A stretch of 64,000 nt of DNA, from positions 1 through 64,000 of the forward strand of contig NZ_JACJLQ010000016.1 in the NCBI RefSeq assembly GCF_016902295.1. Direction: 5' to 3'. The DNA is from Bacteroides caecigallinarum (GTDB taxonomy: Bacteria > Bacteroidota > Bacteroidia > Bacteroidales > Bacteroidaceae). Below the pieces are notes generated by a model that saw only the letters and a list, made by a program, of their open reading frames with translations, was not told the origin of the DNA and made no database searches. A program made the position numbers and the translations under genes. The first letter of the stretch is position 1; each line of letters starts with the position of its first letter. Below, in pieces: positions 53,337-63,157 of this stretch.

Positions 53337-55931
53337 ATGAATTTTAAAATCTTATTACAGACTGGTATTTTCTGTGCTATTCTATCTTCATGCGCACAAG
53401 AAAATAAGTACCCTTATCAAGACCCTTCATTATCACCTGAAGAAAGAGCTGAAGACCTGCTGAAACGACTCACTCTTGAAGAAAAAGCATTATTGATGCA
53501 AAATGAATCTCCGGCAATAGAAAGATTAGGAATAAAGGCATACGACTGGTGGAACGAAGCATTACACGGAGTGGCAAGAGCCGGATTGGCTACCGTTTAC
53601 CCGCAAGCCATTGGTATGGCAGCATCGTTCGACAATGAGCTGTTATACGAAGTTTTCACGTCAGTGTCGGACGAAGCAAGAGCCAAATCTACAGAATTCA
53701 GCAAAAATGGAAAACTGAAAAGATATCAGGGACTGACAATGTGGACTCCAAACGTAAATATATTCAGAGACCCACGTTGGGGAAGAGGTCAGGAAACATA
53801 CGGTGAGGACCCATATCTGACTTCACAAATGGGAGTTGCAGTAGTAAAAGGATTACAAGGTCCCGACGATGCCCAATACGACAAGCTTCATGCCTGTGCG
53901 AAGCATTATGCCGTACACTCAGGTCCGGAATGGAACAGACATAGTTTCAATGCCGAAAACATTTCTCCGAGGGACTTGTGGGAAACCTACCTCCCGGCTT
54001 TCAAAGAACTGGTTCAGGAAGCCGATGTAAAAGAAGTCATGTGTGCATACAATCGTTTCGAGGGTGAGCCCTGCTGTGGAAGCAACAGGCTGCTGACTCA
54101 GATTCTTCGCGACGAATGGGGCTTCGACGGTATAGTGGTTTCAGACTGTTGGGCCATCAACGATTTCTGGACAAAAGGGAATCATGAGACACATCCGGAC
54201 AAGAACCACGCCATCGCTGACGCAGTATCTAACGGGACTGACCTTGAATGTGGTCCAAACTATTCTTCACTTCCTGAAGCCGTAAAAGCAGGACTCATAA
54301 CAGAAGAACGTATAGACACTTCACTGAAAAGACTCCTTAAAGCCAGATTTGAATTAGGAGAAATGGACGAAAATACATCATGGAGCGAAATACCTTATTC
54401 TGTTGTAGATTCGAAAGAACATAAGGAACTTGCACTCAAGATGGCAAGAGAATCAATGGTACTTTTACAGAATAGAAACAATATCCTTCCACTTAGAGGA
54501 AATGAAAAAATTGCTCTTGTAGGGCCTAACGCCAACGATTCCATCATGCAGTGGGCAAACTACAATGGTTACCCATCACATACAATCACACTGCTGGAAG
54601 CTCTAAAAAATACTATTCCGGCTGAAAATCTGATTTACGAACAAGGTTGCGACCGCACAGAAACCACTACACTGGAAAGCACATTCAGCCAATGCAGTTA
54701 TGACGGGAAACCTGGTTTCAAGGCTACATACTGGAATAATACAGAAATGAATGGCGAACCCGCAACCGTCACACACGTAAGTACACCTTTCCACTTCATC
54801 ACTACAGGAGGTACAACTTTTGCTTCAGGAGTAAACATTCAGAACTTTTCAGCTAAATACGAAAGCATCCTGAAACCTGCAAAAGATACAGACATAAATT
54901 TCTGTTTCACCGCACATGCCCAAATTAAATTATACATAAACGGCGAAAACGTTGGAGAAGGAAGATTTATCAAAAACAACGAGAGTCTTTACACCCTCAA
55001 AGCAAAAGCCGGACAGGAATACGACATCACCATCGAATACATATTCAACAGTAACGACCGTGCCGCGTCATTGGATTTCGATATGGGTTACTACGTTCCT
55101 GTAAATTTACAGAAAAGCGTCAATAAGGTAAAAGATGCTGATATAATAATATTTGCCGGAGGTATCTCTCCTACTCTTGAAGGCGAAGAAATGTCTGTCA
55201 AAATACCAGGTTTCAAAGGTGGTGACAGAACTAATATAGAACTTCCGGAAATACAGAGAGAGTTTATCAAAAAGCTGAAAGCGGCCGGAAAGAAGATTGT
55301 TTACGTCAACTTCTCAGGCTCAGCTATGGGACTTGTTCCCGAATCACAGAATTGTGATGCCATTCTCCAGGCATGGTATCCAGGACAGGCGGGTGGACAG
55401 GCTGTAGCCGATGTCATCACAGGCAAGTACAATCCTGCAGGAAAACTTCCTATAACATTCTACAAGAATGTAGAACAAATACCAGATTTCGAGGATTATT
55501 CAATGAAGGGACGAACATACAGATATATGACAGAGAAACCTCTGTTCTGTTTCGGTCACGGATTAAGTTATACCACATTCGAATATGGTAAAGCTGACGT
55601 AAGCAGCAATACTCTTGAAGATGATAAAGAAATCACACTTACAATCCCGTTAAAAAATACAGGAAAGATGGATGGTGAAGAAGTGGTTCAGGTATATCTG
55701 AAATACAATAAAGACGCCGAAGGTCCTTCGCACGCGTTAAGAGGTTTCAAGAGAGTTGATATAGAAAAAGGAAAGACAAAGAACGTAGAATTCACTCTCG
55801 ACAAAGAAGACTTTGAATGGTTCGATACTCAGAATAACACAATGAGAGCCATAGAAGGAGAATATACCATATATTATGGTGGCACTTCTGATATTAGTAA
55901 ACTGAAAAAACTCACTGTTGAAGTGAAATAA
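53337..55931 (+). CDS. Glycoside hydrolase family 3 lipoprotein with PA14 insert
   Basis: An 864-residue exported enzyme with lipoprotein signal (MNFKILLQTGIFCAILSSC). The GH3 N-domain has YDWWNEALHGVARAG, RWGRGQETYGEDPYL, KHYAVHSGPEWNRH and the nucleophile region VVSDCWAI (Asp near residue 270). A PA14 domain (about 460-590, FKATYWNNTEMNGEPA) is inserted in the C-terminal GH3 domain. A fibronectin-III-like module (about 750-864) ends the protein. The features fit beta-xylosidase/beta-glucosidase-type enzymes on plant or host glycans; the exact specificity is not assigned. No SusC/SusD or other polysaccharide-utilisation genes are adjacent, so it is solitary. The -7 box TAAATTTG lies at 53265-53272. 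Confidence 0.9.
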   Translation: MNFKILLQTGIFCAILSSCAQENKYPYQDPSLSPEERAEDLLKRLTLEEKALLMQNESPAIERLGIKAYDWWNEALHGVARAGLATVYPQAIGMAASFDNELLYEVFTSVSDEARAKSTEFSKNGKLKRYQGLTMWTPNVNIFRDPRWGRGQETYGEDPYLTSQMGVAVVKGLQGPDDAQYDKLHACAKHYAVHSGPEWNRHSFNAENISPRDLWETYLPAFKELVQEADVKEVMCAYNRFEGEPCCGSNRLLTQILRDEWGFDGIVVSDCWAINDFWTKGNHETHPDKNHAIADAVSNGTDLECGPNYSSLPEAVKAGLITEERIDTSLKRLLKARFELGEMDENTSWSEIPYSVVDSKEHKELALKMARESMVLLQNRNNILPLRGNEKIALVGPNANDSIMQWANYNGYPSHTITLLEALKNTIPAENLIYEQGCDRTETTTLESTFSQCSYDGKPGFKATYWNNTEMNGEPATVTHVSTPFHFITTGGTTFASGVNIQNFSAKYESILKPAKDTDINFCFTAHAQIKLYINGENVGEGRFIKNNESLYTLKAKAGQEYDITIEYIFNSNDRAASLDFDMGYYVPVNLQKSVNKVKDADIIIFAGGISPTLEGEEMSVKIPGFKGGDRTNIELPEIQREFIKKLKAAGKKIVYVNFSGSAMGLVPESQNCDAILQAWYPGQAGGQAVADVITGKYNPAGKLPITFYKNVEQIPDFEDYSMKGRTYRYMTEKPLFCFGHGLSYTTFEYGKADVSSNTLEDDKEITLTIPLKNTGKMDGEEVVQVYLKYNKDAEGPSHALRGFKRVDIEKGKTKNVEFTLDKEDFEWFDTQNNTMRAIEGEYTIYYGGTSDISKLKKLTVEVK

Positions 55932-55995
55932 CAGTTATTTCTTGCATTCAACGAAAAAGAGTTGTAATTTTGAATTCAAAGAATACGACTCAAGC

Positions 55996-57015
55996 ATGAA
56001 TACAGAAATCATTAGTACATTATACAAACAAATTACCGGTCAGCAGCACGAATCAATCGAGCCGCTGACCGGTTCCGGTTCTAACCGTCAGTATTTCCGA
56101 ATGACCGGCTGCCGCAGCCTGATAGCTGTATGCGGTGAATCTATACAAGAGAACAGAGCTTTCATTTACATGGCACGCCATTTCCGCACTAAGGGCATAC
56201 CCGTTCCTGAAGTATTGGCTGTTTCAAACGACGAGAGCTGTTATATTCAGGAAGATCTTGGCGACACTCTCCTTTTCAATGCCATTGCCAATGGCAGAAC
56301 TACAGGGATATTCAGTGACTCCGAAAAAGAGCTTATCCGTAAAAGCATATCCCGCCTTCCCTCGATACAGTTCAAAGGTGCAGAAGGAATGGATTTTGGT
56401 ATGTGCTATCCACTTTCAGATTTCAACCGCCGTACAATAATGTGGGACTTGAACTATTTCAAATACTGCTTCCTTAAAGCTACCGGAATCAGTTTCAACG
56501 AAAATTCTCTTGAAGATGATTTCGAGACTTTGACAGATATTCTTCTTGACACACCATCCGAGACTTTCATGTACCGCGATTTCCAGAGCCGTAATGTTAT
56601 AATAAAAGATAACGAACCATACTTTATTGATTTCCAGGGTGGTAGAAAAGGTCCTGTATATTACGATGTAGCATCATTCCTATGGCAGGCAAAGGCTAAT
56701 TTCAATAGCGAGCTGAGAGAGGAGATGATTGATACATACATTGCAGAAGCAAACAAATATACTCACATTAATCAAGACGATTTCAAGAAGACATTACATC
56801 ATTTCGTAATTTTCCGCACCATGCAGGTACTTGGCGCATACGGTTTCAGAGGATTGTTTGAACGGAAAGCCCATTTCATAGAAAGTATTCCATACGCTTT
56901 AAATAATCTTCAAACACTGTTTAAAAACCATTTAGACGAATATCCATATTTGAGCAAACTACTTGTTCAACTCTCCGAAATGGATATCAATGACATAACA
57001 ATATTAAAACGATGA
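55996..57015 (+). CDS. Aminoglycoside-phosphotransferase-fold sugar kinase (AmgK-like)
   Basis: A 339-residue cytosolic kinase. It has GSGSNRQYFRM in the N-lobe, and the catalytic loop MYRDFQSRNVIIK with metal-binding FIDFQGGRKGP, the APH family pattern; DFQGGRKGPVYYDVASFL is typical of AmgK. AmgK phosphorylates the anomeric position of MurNAc/GlcNAc for peptidoglycan recycling. The ATG at 55996 is chosen; the 18 upstream residues of the longer frame show no similarity. It overlaps the RapZ-domain gene by 4 nt, and a MurU-like gene follows, strongly supporting the cell-wall recycling assignment. Confidence 0.8.
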   Translation: MNTEIISTLYKQITGQQHESIEPLTGSGSNRQYFRMTGCRSLIAVCGESIQENRAFIYMARHFRTKGIPVPEVLAVSNDESCYIQEDLGDTLLFNAIANGRTTGIFSDSEKELIRKSISRLPSIQFKGAEGMDFGMCYPLSDFNRRTIMWDLNYFKYCFLKATGISFNENSLEDDFETLTDILLDTPSETFMYRDFQSRNVIIKDNEPYFIDFQGGRKGPVYYDVASFLWQAKANFNSELREEMIDTYIAEANKYTHINQDDFKKTLHHFVIFRTMQVLGAYGFRGLFERKAHFIESIPYALNNLQTLFKNHLDEYPYLSKLLVQLSEMDINDITILKR

Positions 57016-57446
57016 ACACAGAAAAACAGCTTACAGTAAAAGTAATAAGTTTCTCCTATCGCAGAGGTATCCCTGAAGACAATTCCGGCAATGGAGGAGG
57101 ATATGTTTTCGACTGCCGGTATGTACACAATCCGGGAAGATACGATGAATACAAGCCTTTGACAGGGCTTGACCAGCCTGTAATAGATTTTCTTGAAAAG
57201 GACGGCGAAATAACCGAGTTTCTTACAAACATATATGCTCTGACAGACGCACACGTGAAACGTTACATCGAAAGAGGATTTACTAACCTTATGATATGTT
57301 TCGGCTGTACGGGAGGGCAACACAGGTCAGTATATTCGGCCCAGCACACAGCCGAACACATTCACAAGAAATTCGATGTTAGGGTAGAACTTATCCATCG
57401 CGAACAGAACGTTGAACAAACTTTTGAAGCCAATACAGGAATATGA
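57012..57446 (+). CDS. Standalone RapZ C-terminal domain protein
   Basis: A 144-residue protein that corresponds to only the C-terminal half of RapZ (YvcJ): ISFSYRRGIPEDNSGNGGGYVFDCRYVHNP, LMICFGCTGGQHRSVYSA and ELIHRE. The N-terminal P-loop kinase half is absent. In E. coli this domain binds glucosamine-6-phosphate and the RNase E adaptor surface. Here it is sandwiched, with 4-nt overlaps on both sides, between an AmgK-like kinase and a MurU-like nucleotidyltransferase. A role as amino-sugar sensor or regulator of recycling is inferred. Confidence 0.85.
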   Translation: MNTEKQLTVKVISFSYRRGIPEDNSGNGGGYVFDCRYVHNPGRYDEYKPLTGLDQPVIDFLEKDGEITEFLTNIYALTDAHVKRYIERGFTNLMICFGCTGGQHRSVYSAQHTAEHIHKKFDVRVELIHREQNVEQTFEANTGI

Positions 57447-58180
57447 GAGCAATGATTTTTGCAGCCGGTCTGGGTACACGTCTCAAGCCTCTGACAGACA
57501 CTATGCCTAAGGCACTTGTTCCTGTAGCAGGTAAACCTATGCTGGAACACGTAATAATGAAACTTAAAACAGCCGGATTTGATGACATAATTATAAATAT
57601 CCATCACTTCGGAGAGCAGATTATCGACTTCCTCCACGCCAACAATAACTTCGGAGTGAATATCCATATAAGCGATGAAAGGGAAATGCTTCTTGACACA
57701 GGAGGAGGAATCAAACACGCTCTTGAGCTCTTCCCTACCGATGAACCAGTACTGATACATAACGTAGATATACTGTCGGATGTAGATTTAAGTCAGTTTT
57801 ACGACTTTCATCTTCATACACGCAACGATGCCACTCTTCTGGTTAGCCAGAGGAAAACTTCACGCTATCTTATATTCAATAATGAAGACAGACTTTGCGG
57901 ATGGATAAACAAGAGCAGTGGCGAGACAAAACCCGAAGATTTCGTATTTGATTCTTCAAAACATTCAGAATATGCCTTCAGCGGAATACATATAGTTTCG
58001 CCATCAATATTTAAATATATGGTAGATAAGTGGAACGGTAAGTTTCCTATAATAGACTTCTATTTAGGGACATGCCATGAAGCACGCTTCGGAGCATGTG
58101 TAAAACCGGAAATTAAACTTATAGATATAGGAAAACCGGAAACACTGGAGAAAGCTAATGAATTTATAAATATGATATAA
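57443..58180 (+). CDS. Sugar-phosphate nucleotidyltransferase (MurU-like)
   Basis: A 245-residue nucleotidyltransferase with the N-terminal signature MIFAAGLGTRLKPLTDTMPKALVPVAGKPM and the metal-binding HNVDILSDVD. The compact size and AGLGTRLKP motif match MurU, which makes UDP-MurNAc from MurNAc-1-phosphate and so bypasses fosfomycin-sensitive de novo synthesis. It is the third gene of the overlapping kinase/RapZ-domain/transferase operon. GlcNAc-1-P or another sugar phosphate remains possible. Confidence 0.82.
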   Translation: MRAMIFAAGLGTRLKPLTDTMPKALVPVAGKPMLEHVIMKLKTAGFDDIIINIHHFGEQIIDFLHANNNFGVNIHISDEREMLLDTGGGIKHALELFPTDEPVLIHNVDILSDVDLSQFYDFHLHTRNDATLLVSQRKTSRYLIFNNEDRLCGWINKSSGETKPEDFVFDSSKHSEYAFSGIHIVSPSIFKYMVDKWNGKFPIIDFYLGTCHEARFGACVKPEIKLIDIGKPETLEKANEFINMI

Positions 58181-58181
58181 C

Positions 58182-58213
58182 ATTAAAGGCGGCTCGCAAG
58201 AACCGCCTTTAAT
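58182..58213. terminator. Bidirectional terminator
   Basis: ATTAAAGGCGG (58182-58192) and CCGCCTTTAAT (58203-58213) form an 11-bp stem between the MurU-like gene and convergent metH. Confidence 0.8.
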
Positions 58214-58222
58214 ATTATATTA

Positions 58223-60982
58223 TCAATCCCAAAGTTTAAGTCTGTTTTCGCGAGCCTCATCCAGAGATACCACATTCACCTTCTTTTCCTGATGGGCTTC
58301 AGTCAAAGCTTTATATTCATCATACAGTTCTTTCACGAATATATCTTTCTGCTCCGGATTAAGCAGTTTAGATGCCACAGGAGCATTTTGCGAGGCATCC
58401 TTAAGATATACCACCGGAGCATGATATGACGGAGCTATTTTCAAGGCAGTATGGAGTTTGGATGTCGTAGCCCCTCCAATCAATACAGGAATATTAAGTC
58501 CGGCACGCTCCATCTCGGATACTGTATGTACCATTTCATCAAGCGAAGGAGTAATCAATCCGCTCAACCCTACTATATCAACCTTCTCGCGAATGGCTGT
58601 CTCAATAATTTTTTCTGCCGGAACCATCACTCCAAGGTCTATTATCTCGAAGTTATTGCATGCCATAACAACTCCTACAATATTCTTTCCTATGTCGTGC
58701 ACATCACCTTTAACCGTAGCCAAGAGGACTTTTCCAGCACTCGCAGCACCTTCTTTCTTCTCTGCTTCTATATATGGCTGAAGCACGGCAACAGCCTTTT
58801 TCATAGTACGGGCAGTCTTAACGACTTGAGGAAGAAACATCTTACCGGAACCGAAAAGCTCACCCACATGATTCATTCCGGCCATCAGCGGACCTTCGAT
58901 GATACTCACCGCATTAGGATATCCGGCAAGAGCCTCATGAAGATCTTCTTCAAGAAAATCACTTACACCTTTCACCAATGCATATTTCAATCTATCCTCA
59001 ACTGAAGTCCCATCCCGCCATACTATTTTAGACGAAGAGGCGTCTCCTTCTGTTTGACCTTCCTTTTCTGCTTTCATGCGTTCGGCTGTCTCTATCAGCC
59101 TTTCTGCGGCATCCGGACGACGGTTGAGTACAACATCTTCTATTCTTTCAAGCACATCTGCAGGAATATCAGTGTATATAACAGATGTTCCCGGATTTAC
59201 AATTCCCATATCCATACCCTGCTGAATGGCGTGATAAAGGAATACTGCATGCATAGCCTCACGTATATAATTGTTTCCTCGGAATGAGAAAGAAAGGTTA
59301 CTCACTCCGCCGCTGATATGCGCTCCAGGAAGATTCTTCTTTATCCACCCAGTAGCACGGATGAAATCTACAGCATAATTATTATGCTCTTCTATTCCGG
59401 TTGCCACAGCCAACACGTTAGGGTCGAATATAATATCGTGCGGATTGAATCCTACCACCTCTGTCAGAATGCGGTATGCACGTTCGCACACTGAAATCTT
59501 GCGTTCGTATGTATCAGCCTGTCCCTGCTCGTCGAATGCCATTACTATTACTGCTGCTCCGAATGCTTTCACCGTGCGTGCATGTTCTATAAACACCTCT
59601 TCGCCTTCCTTCAGCGAGATAGAATTCACAACACACTTGCCTTGTACACATTTCAGTCCGGCGAGGATAACATCCCATTTAGAAGAGTCTATCATCACAG
59701 GCACTCGTGCTATTTCCGGTTCCGAAGCAAGTAGATTCAGGAAAGTAGTCATCTCCGACACAGCATCAAGCAGACCATCATCCATATTGACATCTATCAC
59801 AAGAGCACCATCTTCCACTTGCTTTCTTGCAATGGAAAGGGCCTCATCATATTTCTTTTCGTTTATCAGACGGAGAAACTTTCTTGAACCGGCGACATTA
59901 CATCTTTCGCCTACATTGACGAATCTCACTTCCGGAGTAAGTTCCATAAGTTCAAGACCTGAAAGCCACATATACTGAGGTTTTGCCACAGGCTTATGCG
60001 GAACAGCATCCTTTATCAAGTCCTGATATTTGGCTATGTACTCCTCAGTGGTACCGCAGCAACCACCGATAATATTCACCAGTCCTTCATCGATATACTC
60101 TCTTACCTCGTCTGCCATCTGCTCCGGAGTCTGATCATATTGCCCTAAGCTGTTAGGCAGACCGGCATTAGGATACGCACTTATATAATAAGGTGCGCGG
60201 GCAGCCAGAGATTCCAGGAAAGGTTTCAGTTGTTTAGCTCCAAACGAACAGTTAAGTCCGACAGACAATATATCAGCATGCTGTACAGATGCAAGAAAAG
60301 CGTCAAGAGTCTGACCCGAGAGAGTCCGTCCGGCAATATCGGATACTGTAACAGAAAGCATCAAAGGCACTTTCCTACCAATCATCTGCATAGATTTGTA
60401 GGCAGCCATTATAGCAGCTTTTGCATTCAGAGTATCGAAAATGGTTTCGATTAATATAGCGTCCACACCACCTTCGAGCAATGCTTCCATCTGTATGCAG
60501 TATGCTGAGCATAAGTCATCGAATGTCAATGCACGGTAAGCTGGATTGTTCACGTCAGGACTCATCGAACAAGTCTTGTTTGTAGGTCCCACCGAACCGG
60601 CTACAAACCTCGGTTTGTCAGGATTCATTGCAGTAAACTCATCTGCCACCTTTCTTGCCAGACGTGCAGCCTCAAGATTAATCTCACGACAAAGATGTTC
60701 TGCATGATAGTCGGCCATCGACACAGGAGTGGCATTGAAACTGTTTGTTTCAATAATGTCAGCACCTGCCAGAAGATATTTACGATGAATTTCCTCAATT
60801 ACGTCAGGACGTGTAAGACAAAGCAGGTCGTTATTTCCTTTCTGCTGTCCCGGGAGTTCCTTGAAACGTTCTCCCCGGAAATCCTCTTCAGTAAGTCCAT
60901 ATCGTTGTATCATCGTACCCATGGCCCCGTCAAGAACCAGAATACGCTCGTTCAGAAGTTGTTGTATTGATTTTGTAAGCAT
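58223..60982 (-). CDS. metH: Cobalamin-dependent methionine synthase lacking the activation domain
   Basis: A 919-residue enzyme transferring methyl from methyltetrahydrofolate to homocysteine. The homocysteine domain (1-325) starts VLDGAMGTMIQ and has the zinc Cys pair in GGCCGTTEEYI. The pterin domain (about 350-610) has FVNVGERCNVAGSRKF. The cobalamin domain has the B12-ligating DVHDIGKNIVGVV near residue 760, then GLSGLITPSLDEM and VLIGGATTS. The chain ends soon after the B12 domain. The C-terminal AdoMet-dependent reactivation domain of E. coli MetH (1227 residues) is missing. It lies 8 nt after smpB and shares its transcript. Confidence 0.93.
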   Translation of the reverse strand: MLTKSIQQLLNERILVLDGAMGTMIQRYGLTEEDFRGERFKELPGQQKGNNDLLCLTRPDVIEEIHRKYLLAGADIIETNSFNATPVSMADYHAEHLCREINLEAARLARKVADEFTAMNPDKPRFVAGSVGPTNKTCSMSPDVNNPAYRALTFDDLCSAYCIQMEALLEGGVDAILIETIFDTLNAKAAIMAAYKSMQMIGRKVPLMLSVTVSDIAGRTLSGQTLDAFLASVQHADILSVGLNCSFGAKQLKPFLESLAARAPYYISAYPNAGLPNSLGQYDQTPEQMADEVREYIDEGLVNIIGGCCGTTEEYIAKYQDLIKDAVPHKPVAKPQYMWLSGLELMELTPEVRFVNVGERCNVAGSRKFLRLINEKKYDEALSIARKQVEDGALVIDVNMDDGLLDAVSEMTTFLNLLASEPEIARVPVMIDSSKWDVILAGLKCVQGKCVVNSISLKEGEEVFIEHARTVKAFGAAVIVMAFDEQGQADTYERKISVCERAYRILTEVVGFNPHDIIFDPNVLAVATGIEEHNNYAVDFIRATGWIKKNLPGAHISGGVSNLSFSFRGNNYIREAMHAVFLYHAIQQGMDMGIVNPGTSVIYTDIPADVLERIEDVVLNRRPDAAERLIETAERMKAEKEGQTEGDASSSKIVWRDGTSVEDRLKYALVKGVSDFLEEDLHEALAGYPNAVSIIEGPLMAGMNHVGELFGSGKMFLPQVVKTARTMKKAVAVLQPYIEAEKKEGAASAGKVLLATVKGDVHDIGKNIVGVVMACNNFEIIDLGVMVPAEKIIETAIREKVDIVGLSGLITPSLDEMVHTVSEMERAGLNIPVLIGGATTSKLHTALKIAPSYHAPVVYLKDASQNAPVASKLLNPEQKDIFVKELYDEYKALTEAHQEKKVNVVSLDEARENRLKLWD

Positions 60983-60990
60983 ATAATATG

Positions 60991-61452
60991 TTATCTCTTG
61001 AACATACGGTCCATCATTCTCTTGTCGTCTTTCTCCTTAAGTGTTTCACGCTTGTCGTACTGTTTCTTACCCTTAGCAAGTGCTATAACCACCTTAGCGA
61101 GTCCTCTTTCATTGATAAACATACGTGTAGGGACAATGGTAAATCCTGTTTCCTGTATTCCGCGCTGCAATTTGCGAAGTTCCTTTTTATTAAGTAGAAG
61201 CTTGCGGTCTCGGCGTGCCAGATGATTATTGTATGAGCCATAAAAATACTCTGCAATATGCATATTCTTAACCCAAAGTTCTCCTTTCGAGAAAAAACAA
61301 AACGTATCAACAAGACTCGCCTTACCCTGTCTGATAGACTTAATCTCTGTTCCCGTAAGTACTATTCCGGCAGTATATGTGTCAATAAATTCATAATCGA
61401 ACGAGGCACGCTTATTCTTGATATTTATATTATTATTGGTAGTATTTTTCAT
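60991..61452 (-). CDS. smpB: SsrA-binding protein
   Basis: A 153-residue partner of tmRNA in trans-translation. Family segments are [45 protein letters not shown] and the basic C-terminal tail ([19 protein letters not shown]). metH follows 8 nt downstream. Confidence 0.95.
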   Translation of the reverse strand: MKNTTNNNINIKNKRASFDYEFIDTYTAGIVLTGTEIKSIRQGKASLVDTFCFFSKGELWVKNMHIAEYFYGSYNNHLARRDRKLLLNKKELRKLQRGIQETGFTIVPTRMFINERGLAKVVIALAKGKKQYDKRETLKEKDDKRMMDRMFKR

Positions 61453-61483
61453 CTTATAATAAATTTATTCCTGCAACAAGAGA

Positions 61484-62053
61484 TTACCTGAGTGTTGCAG
61501 AAAGTACATTAAACACTATTTCAATAAAAGTAGGACAAAGCAATATCACCACAGTTGCCAAAAGAGTAAACAGTGTAACCTTATCCTCACGCAACCGCAG
61601 GAACCCCCGTGTACCTTCGAACACCACAAACAGTGTATAAATCTGCAAAATTATCAGCAATAGCTTAAGCGACAGAAGACTGCTTAAAATATCAAGTACA
61701 AATTTCACAGTCATTGAGTATGCCACAAATACTGTAACCTTATCCTTTGATACAACGTCAGGGAACCATTTCTGCAATATTCTGTCAAGCAAATATACGG
61801 AAAGGAAAAAACCTCCGAACAATGCTACAGCCACAGCACAACAATTTGACAAAGCTACCTGAAACACATCAGGAATAAACTCTTTACCAAAAAAAGTTCC
61901 TATAAACTCACTCACAGCGCAGAGTCCTATCATTGGATAAACAAAATTGGGAAGAACCGATTTTGATTCTCCTTCAGATGAAATCTGTTCCCATGCTCTT
62001 GCCGGTGACGAAAGTATAAATAATGTTCTCGACAATAAATCCTTGTAATTCAA
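61484..62053 (-). CDS. Yip1-domain membrane protein
   Basis: A 189-residue protein with five or so membrane helices after an amphipathic start (YKDLLSRTLFILSSPARAWEQISSE), the layout of the Yip1 family in Bacteroidetes. The function is unknown. It lies 31 nt upstream of smpB on the same strand and could be co-transcribed. Confidence 0.7.
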   Translation of the reverse strand: MNYKDLLSRTLFILSSPARAWEQISSEGESKSVLPNFVYPMIGLCAVSEFIGTFFGKEFIPDVFQVALSNCCAVAVALFGGFFLSVYLLDRILQKWFPDVVSKDKVTVFVAYSMTVKFVLDILSSLLSLKLLLIILQIYTLFVVFEGTRGFLRLREDKVTLFTLLATVVILLCPTFIEIVFNVLSATLR

Positions 62054-62223
62054 TTTTTCTAAGTTTTAAGTTTCTAATCCATTGATAATCTTGACTAATA
62101 CCTTAATCAAACCTTTTCCCTTCGCACAAAGGAATTTGAACTGCAAATTTATAAAAAAGAACGATAAAGCCCATTTAGCAGATATGATATTTTTCGTACA
62201 AACAATCATTCAGCAGAAAACAG

Positions 62224-62272
62224 ATAAAAAAGAACGGACTTTAAACACTTTTTATCAGTTATTAAAGTCCGT
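62224..62272 (-). terminator. Terminator of the NigD-like gene
   Basis: ACGGACTTTAA (62234-62244) and TTAAAGTCCGT (62262-62272) pair; on the minus strand the stem is followed by TCTTTTTTATC. Confidence 0.8.
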
Positions 62273-62298
62273 CTAAGCTTAATAAGAATTATATTGGA

Positions 62299-63075
62299 TT
62301 AATTATTAGAATTCTTATTGAAATATTCTACAATAGATTTATAATCAATTGTTATATCACTATCTTTTGCATTTTTATCATCCACTGCAGCAGAATAAGT
62401 ATTCTGTTTAAACTTGATAATTATTTCATCAGGTTCACTTCCTGCCAAAACATAATTCAGATTAAAATGACGAGTCTCAGTTCCGTAATTTTTTCTATCA
62501 TCATTATTTTCAGGGTCTGCAACAACATGATTTAAATACAAAACTACAGTACCATCTTTCACATCTTCATCATCTTCAGCATTAGCCTTTGACAAATAAA
62601 ATGAATGTTTAGCCAATTCTTCTTTTAAATCATCTTTATCACTTGAATATTCGTAATAATAAGTCAGATCCAAAAACATATTTACCTTATCAAAGAAACT
62701 TGCTGAACTTGAAACTTTATACATGCCAGTATTTGCTTCAATTGTTTCGTAAGCATATTTAATTTCATCTATAGGTGCCAGATAAAGGATATCAGCATCT
62801 ATTTTGTTATTTTCAGAATTCAGATTAAGAGTTCTTGTATCATATTTATATGTTACCCGTGCAAATTCATTATTTATACTGGTAGTAAACAAACTTTGAT
62901 CATTCGGCTCTACAGTATAACCATAAATACTACTAAAAGAATATAACCCCATGAAATTATTGACTTTCATAACTTCCGTAACTGTATTATACGGATCCGG
63001 CTCACCCAAACATGAACTCAATCCCAACATAACCATCAATGCGGTAAAAAACACCGCGAACTTTGTTTTCTTCAT
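62299..63075 (-). CDS. NigD-like lipoprotein
   Basis: A 258-residue secreted lipoprotein: MKKTKFAVFFTALMVMLGLSSC with Cys about 22, followed by LGEPDPYN. The mature part is beta-rich and acidic (NARVTYKYD-type strands, SEPDEIIIKFKQNTY). Size, signal and overall pattern resemble the NigD-like family of Bacteroides, first seen in nim-associated gene clusters, but I see no decisive motif. It is probably exposed in the periplasm or on the surface and appears monocistronic with its own terminator. Confidence 0.5.
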   Translation of the reverse strand: MKKTKFAVFFTALMVMLGLSSCLGEPDPYNTVTEVMKVNNFMGLYSFSSIYGYTVEPNDQSLFTTSINNEFARVTYKYDTRTLNLNSENNKIDADILYLAPIDEIKYAYETIEANTGMYKVSSSASFFDKVNMFLDLTYYYEYSSDKDDLKEELAKHSFYLSKANAEDDEDVKDGTVVLYLNHVVADPENNDDRKNYGTETRHFNLNYVLAGSEPDEIIIKFKQNTYSAAVDDKNAKDSDITIDYKSIVEYFNKNSNN

Positions 63076-63157
63076 AAATCTCTATATTCTTTAAAAATTA
63101 ATAAACTAAACTATAAATGATACAAATGTACAAATACTGCATGAGAAACTAAAAAAT

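Noticed and set aside
53337-55931. Polysaccharide utilisation locus around the GH3 enzyme
   Set aside because: No SusC, SusD or carbohydrate regulator gene lies beside it; neighbours are uvrA and the cell-wall recycling operon.
60983-61100. Cobalamin riboswitch upstream of metH
   Set aside because: metH starts 8 nt after smpB, so there is no leader, and no B12-box sequence was seen before smpB.
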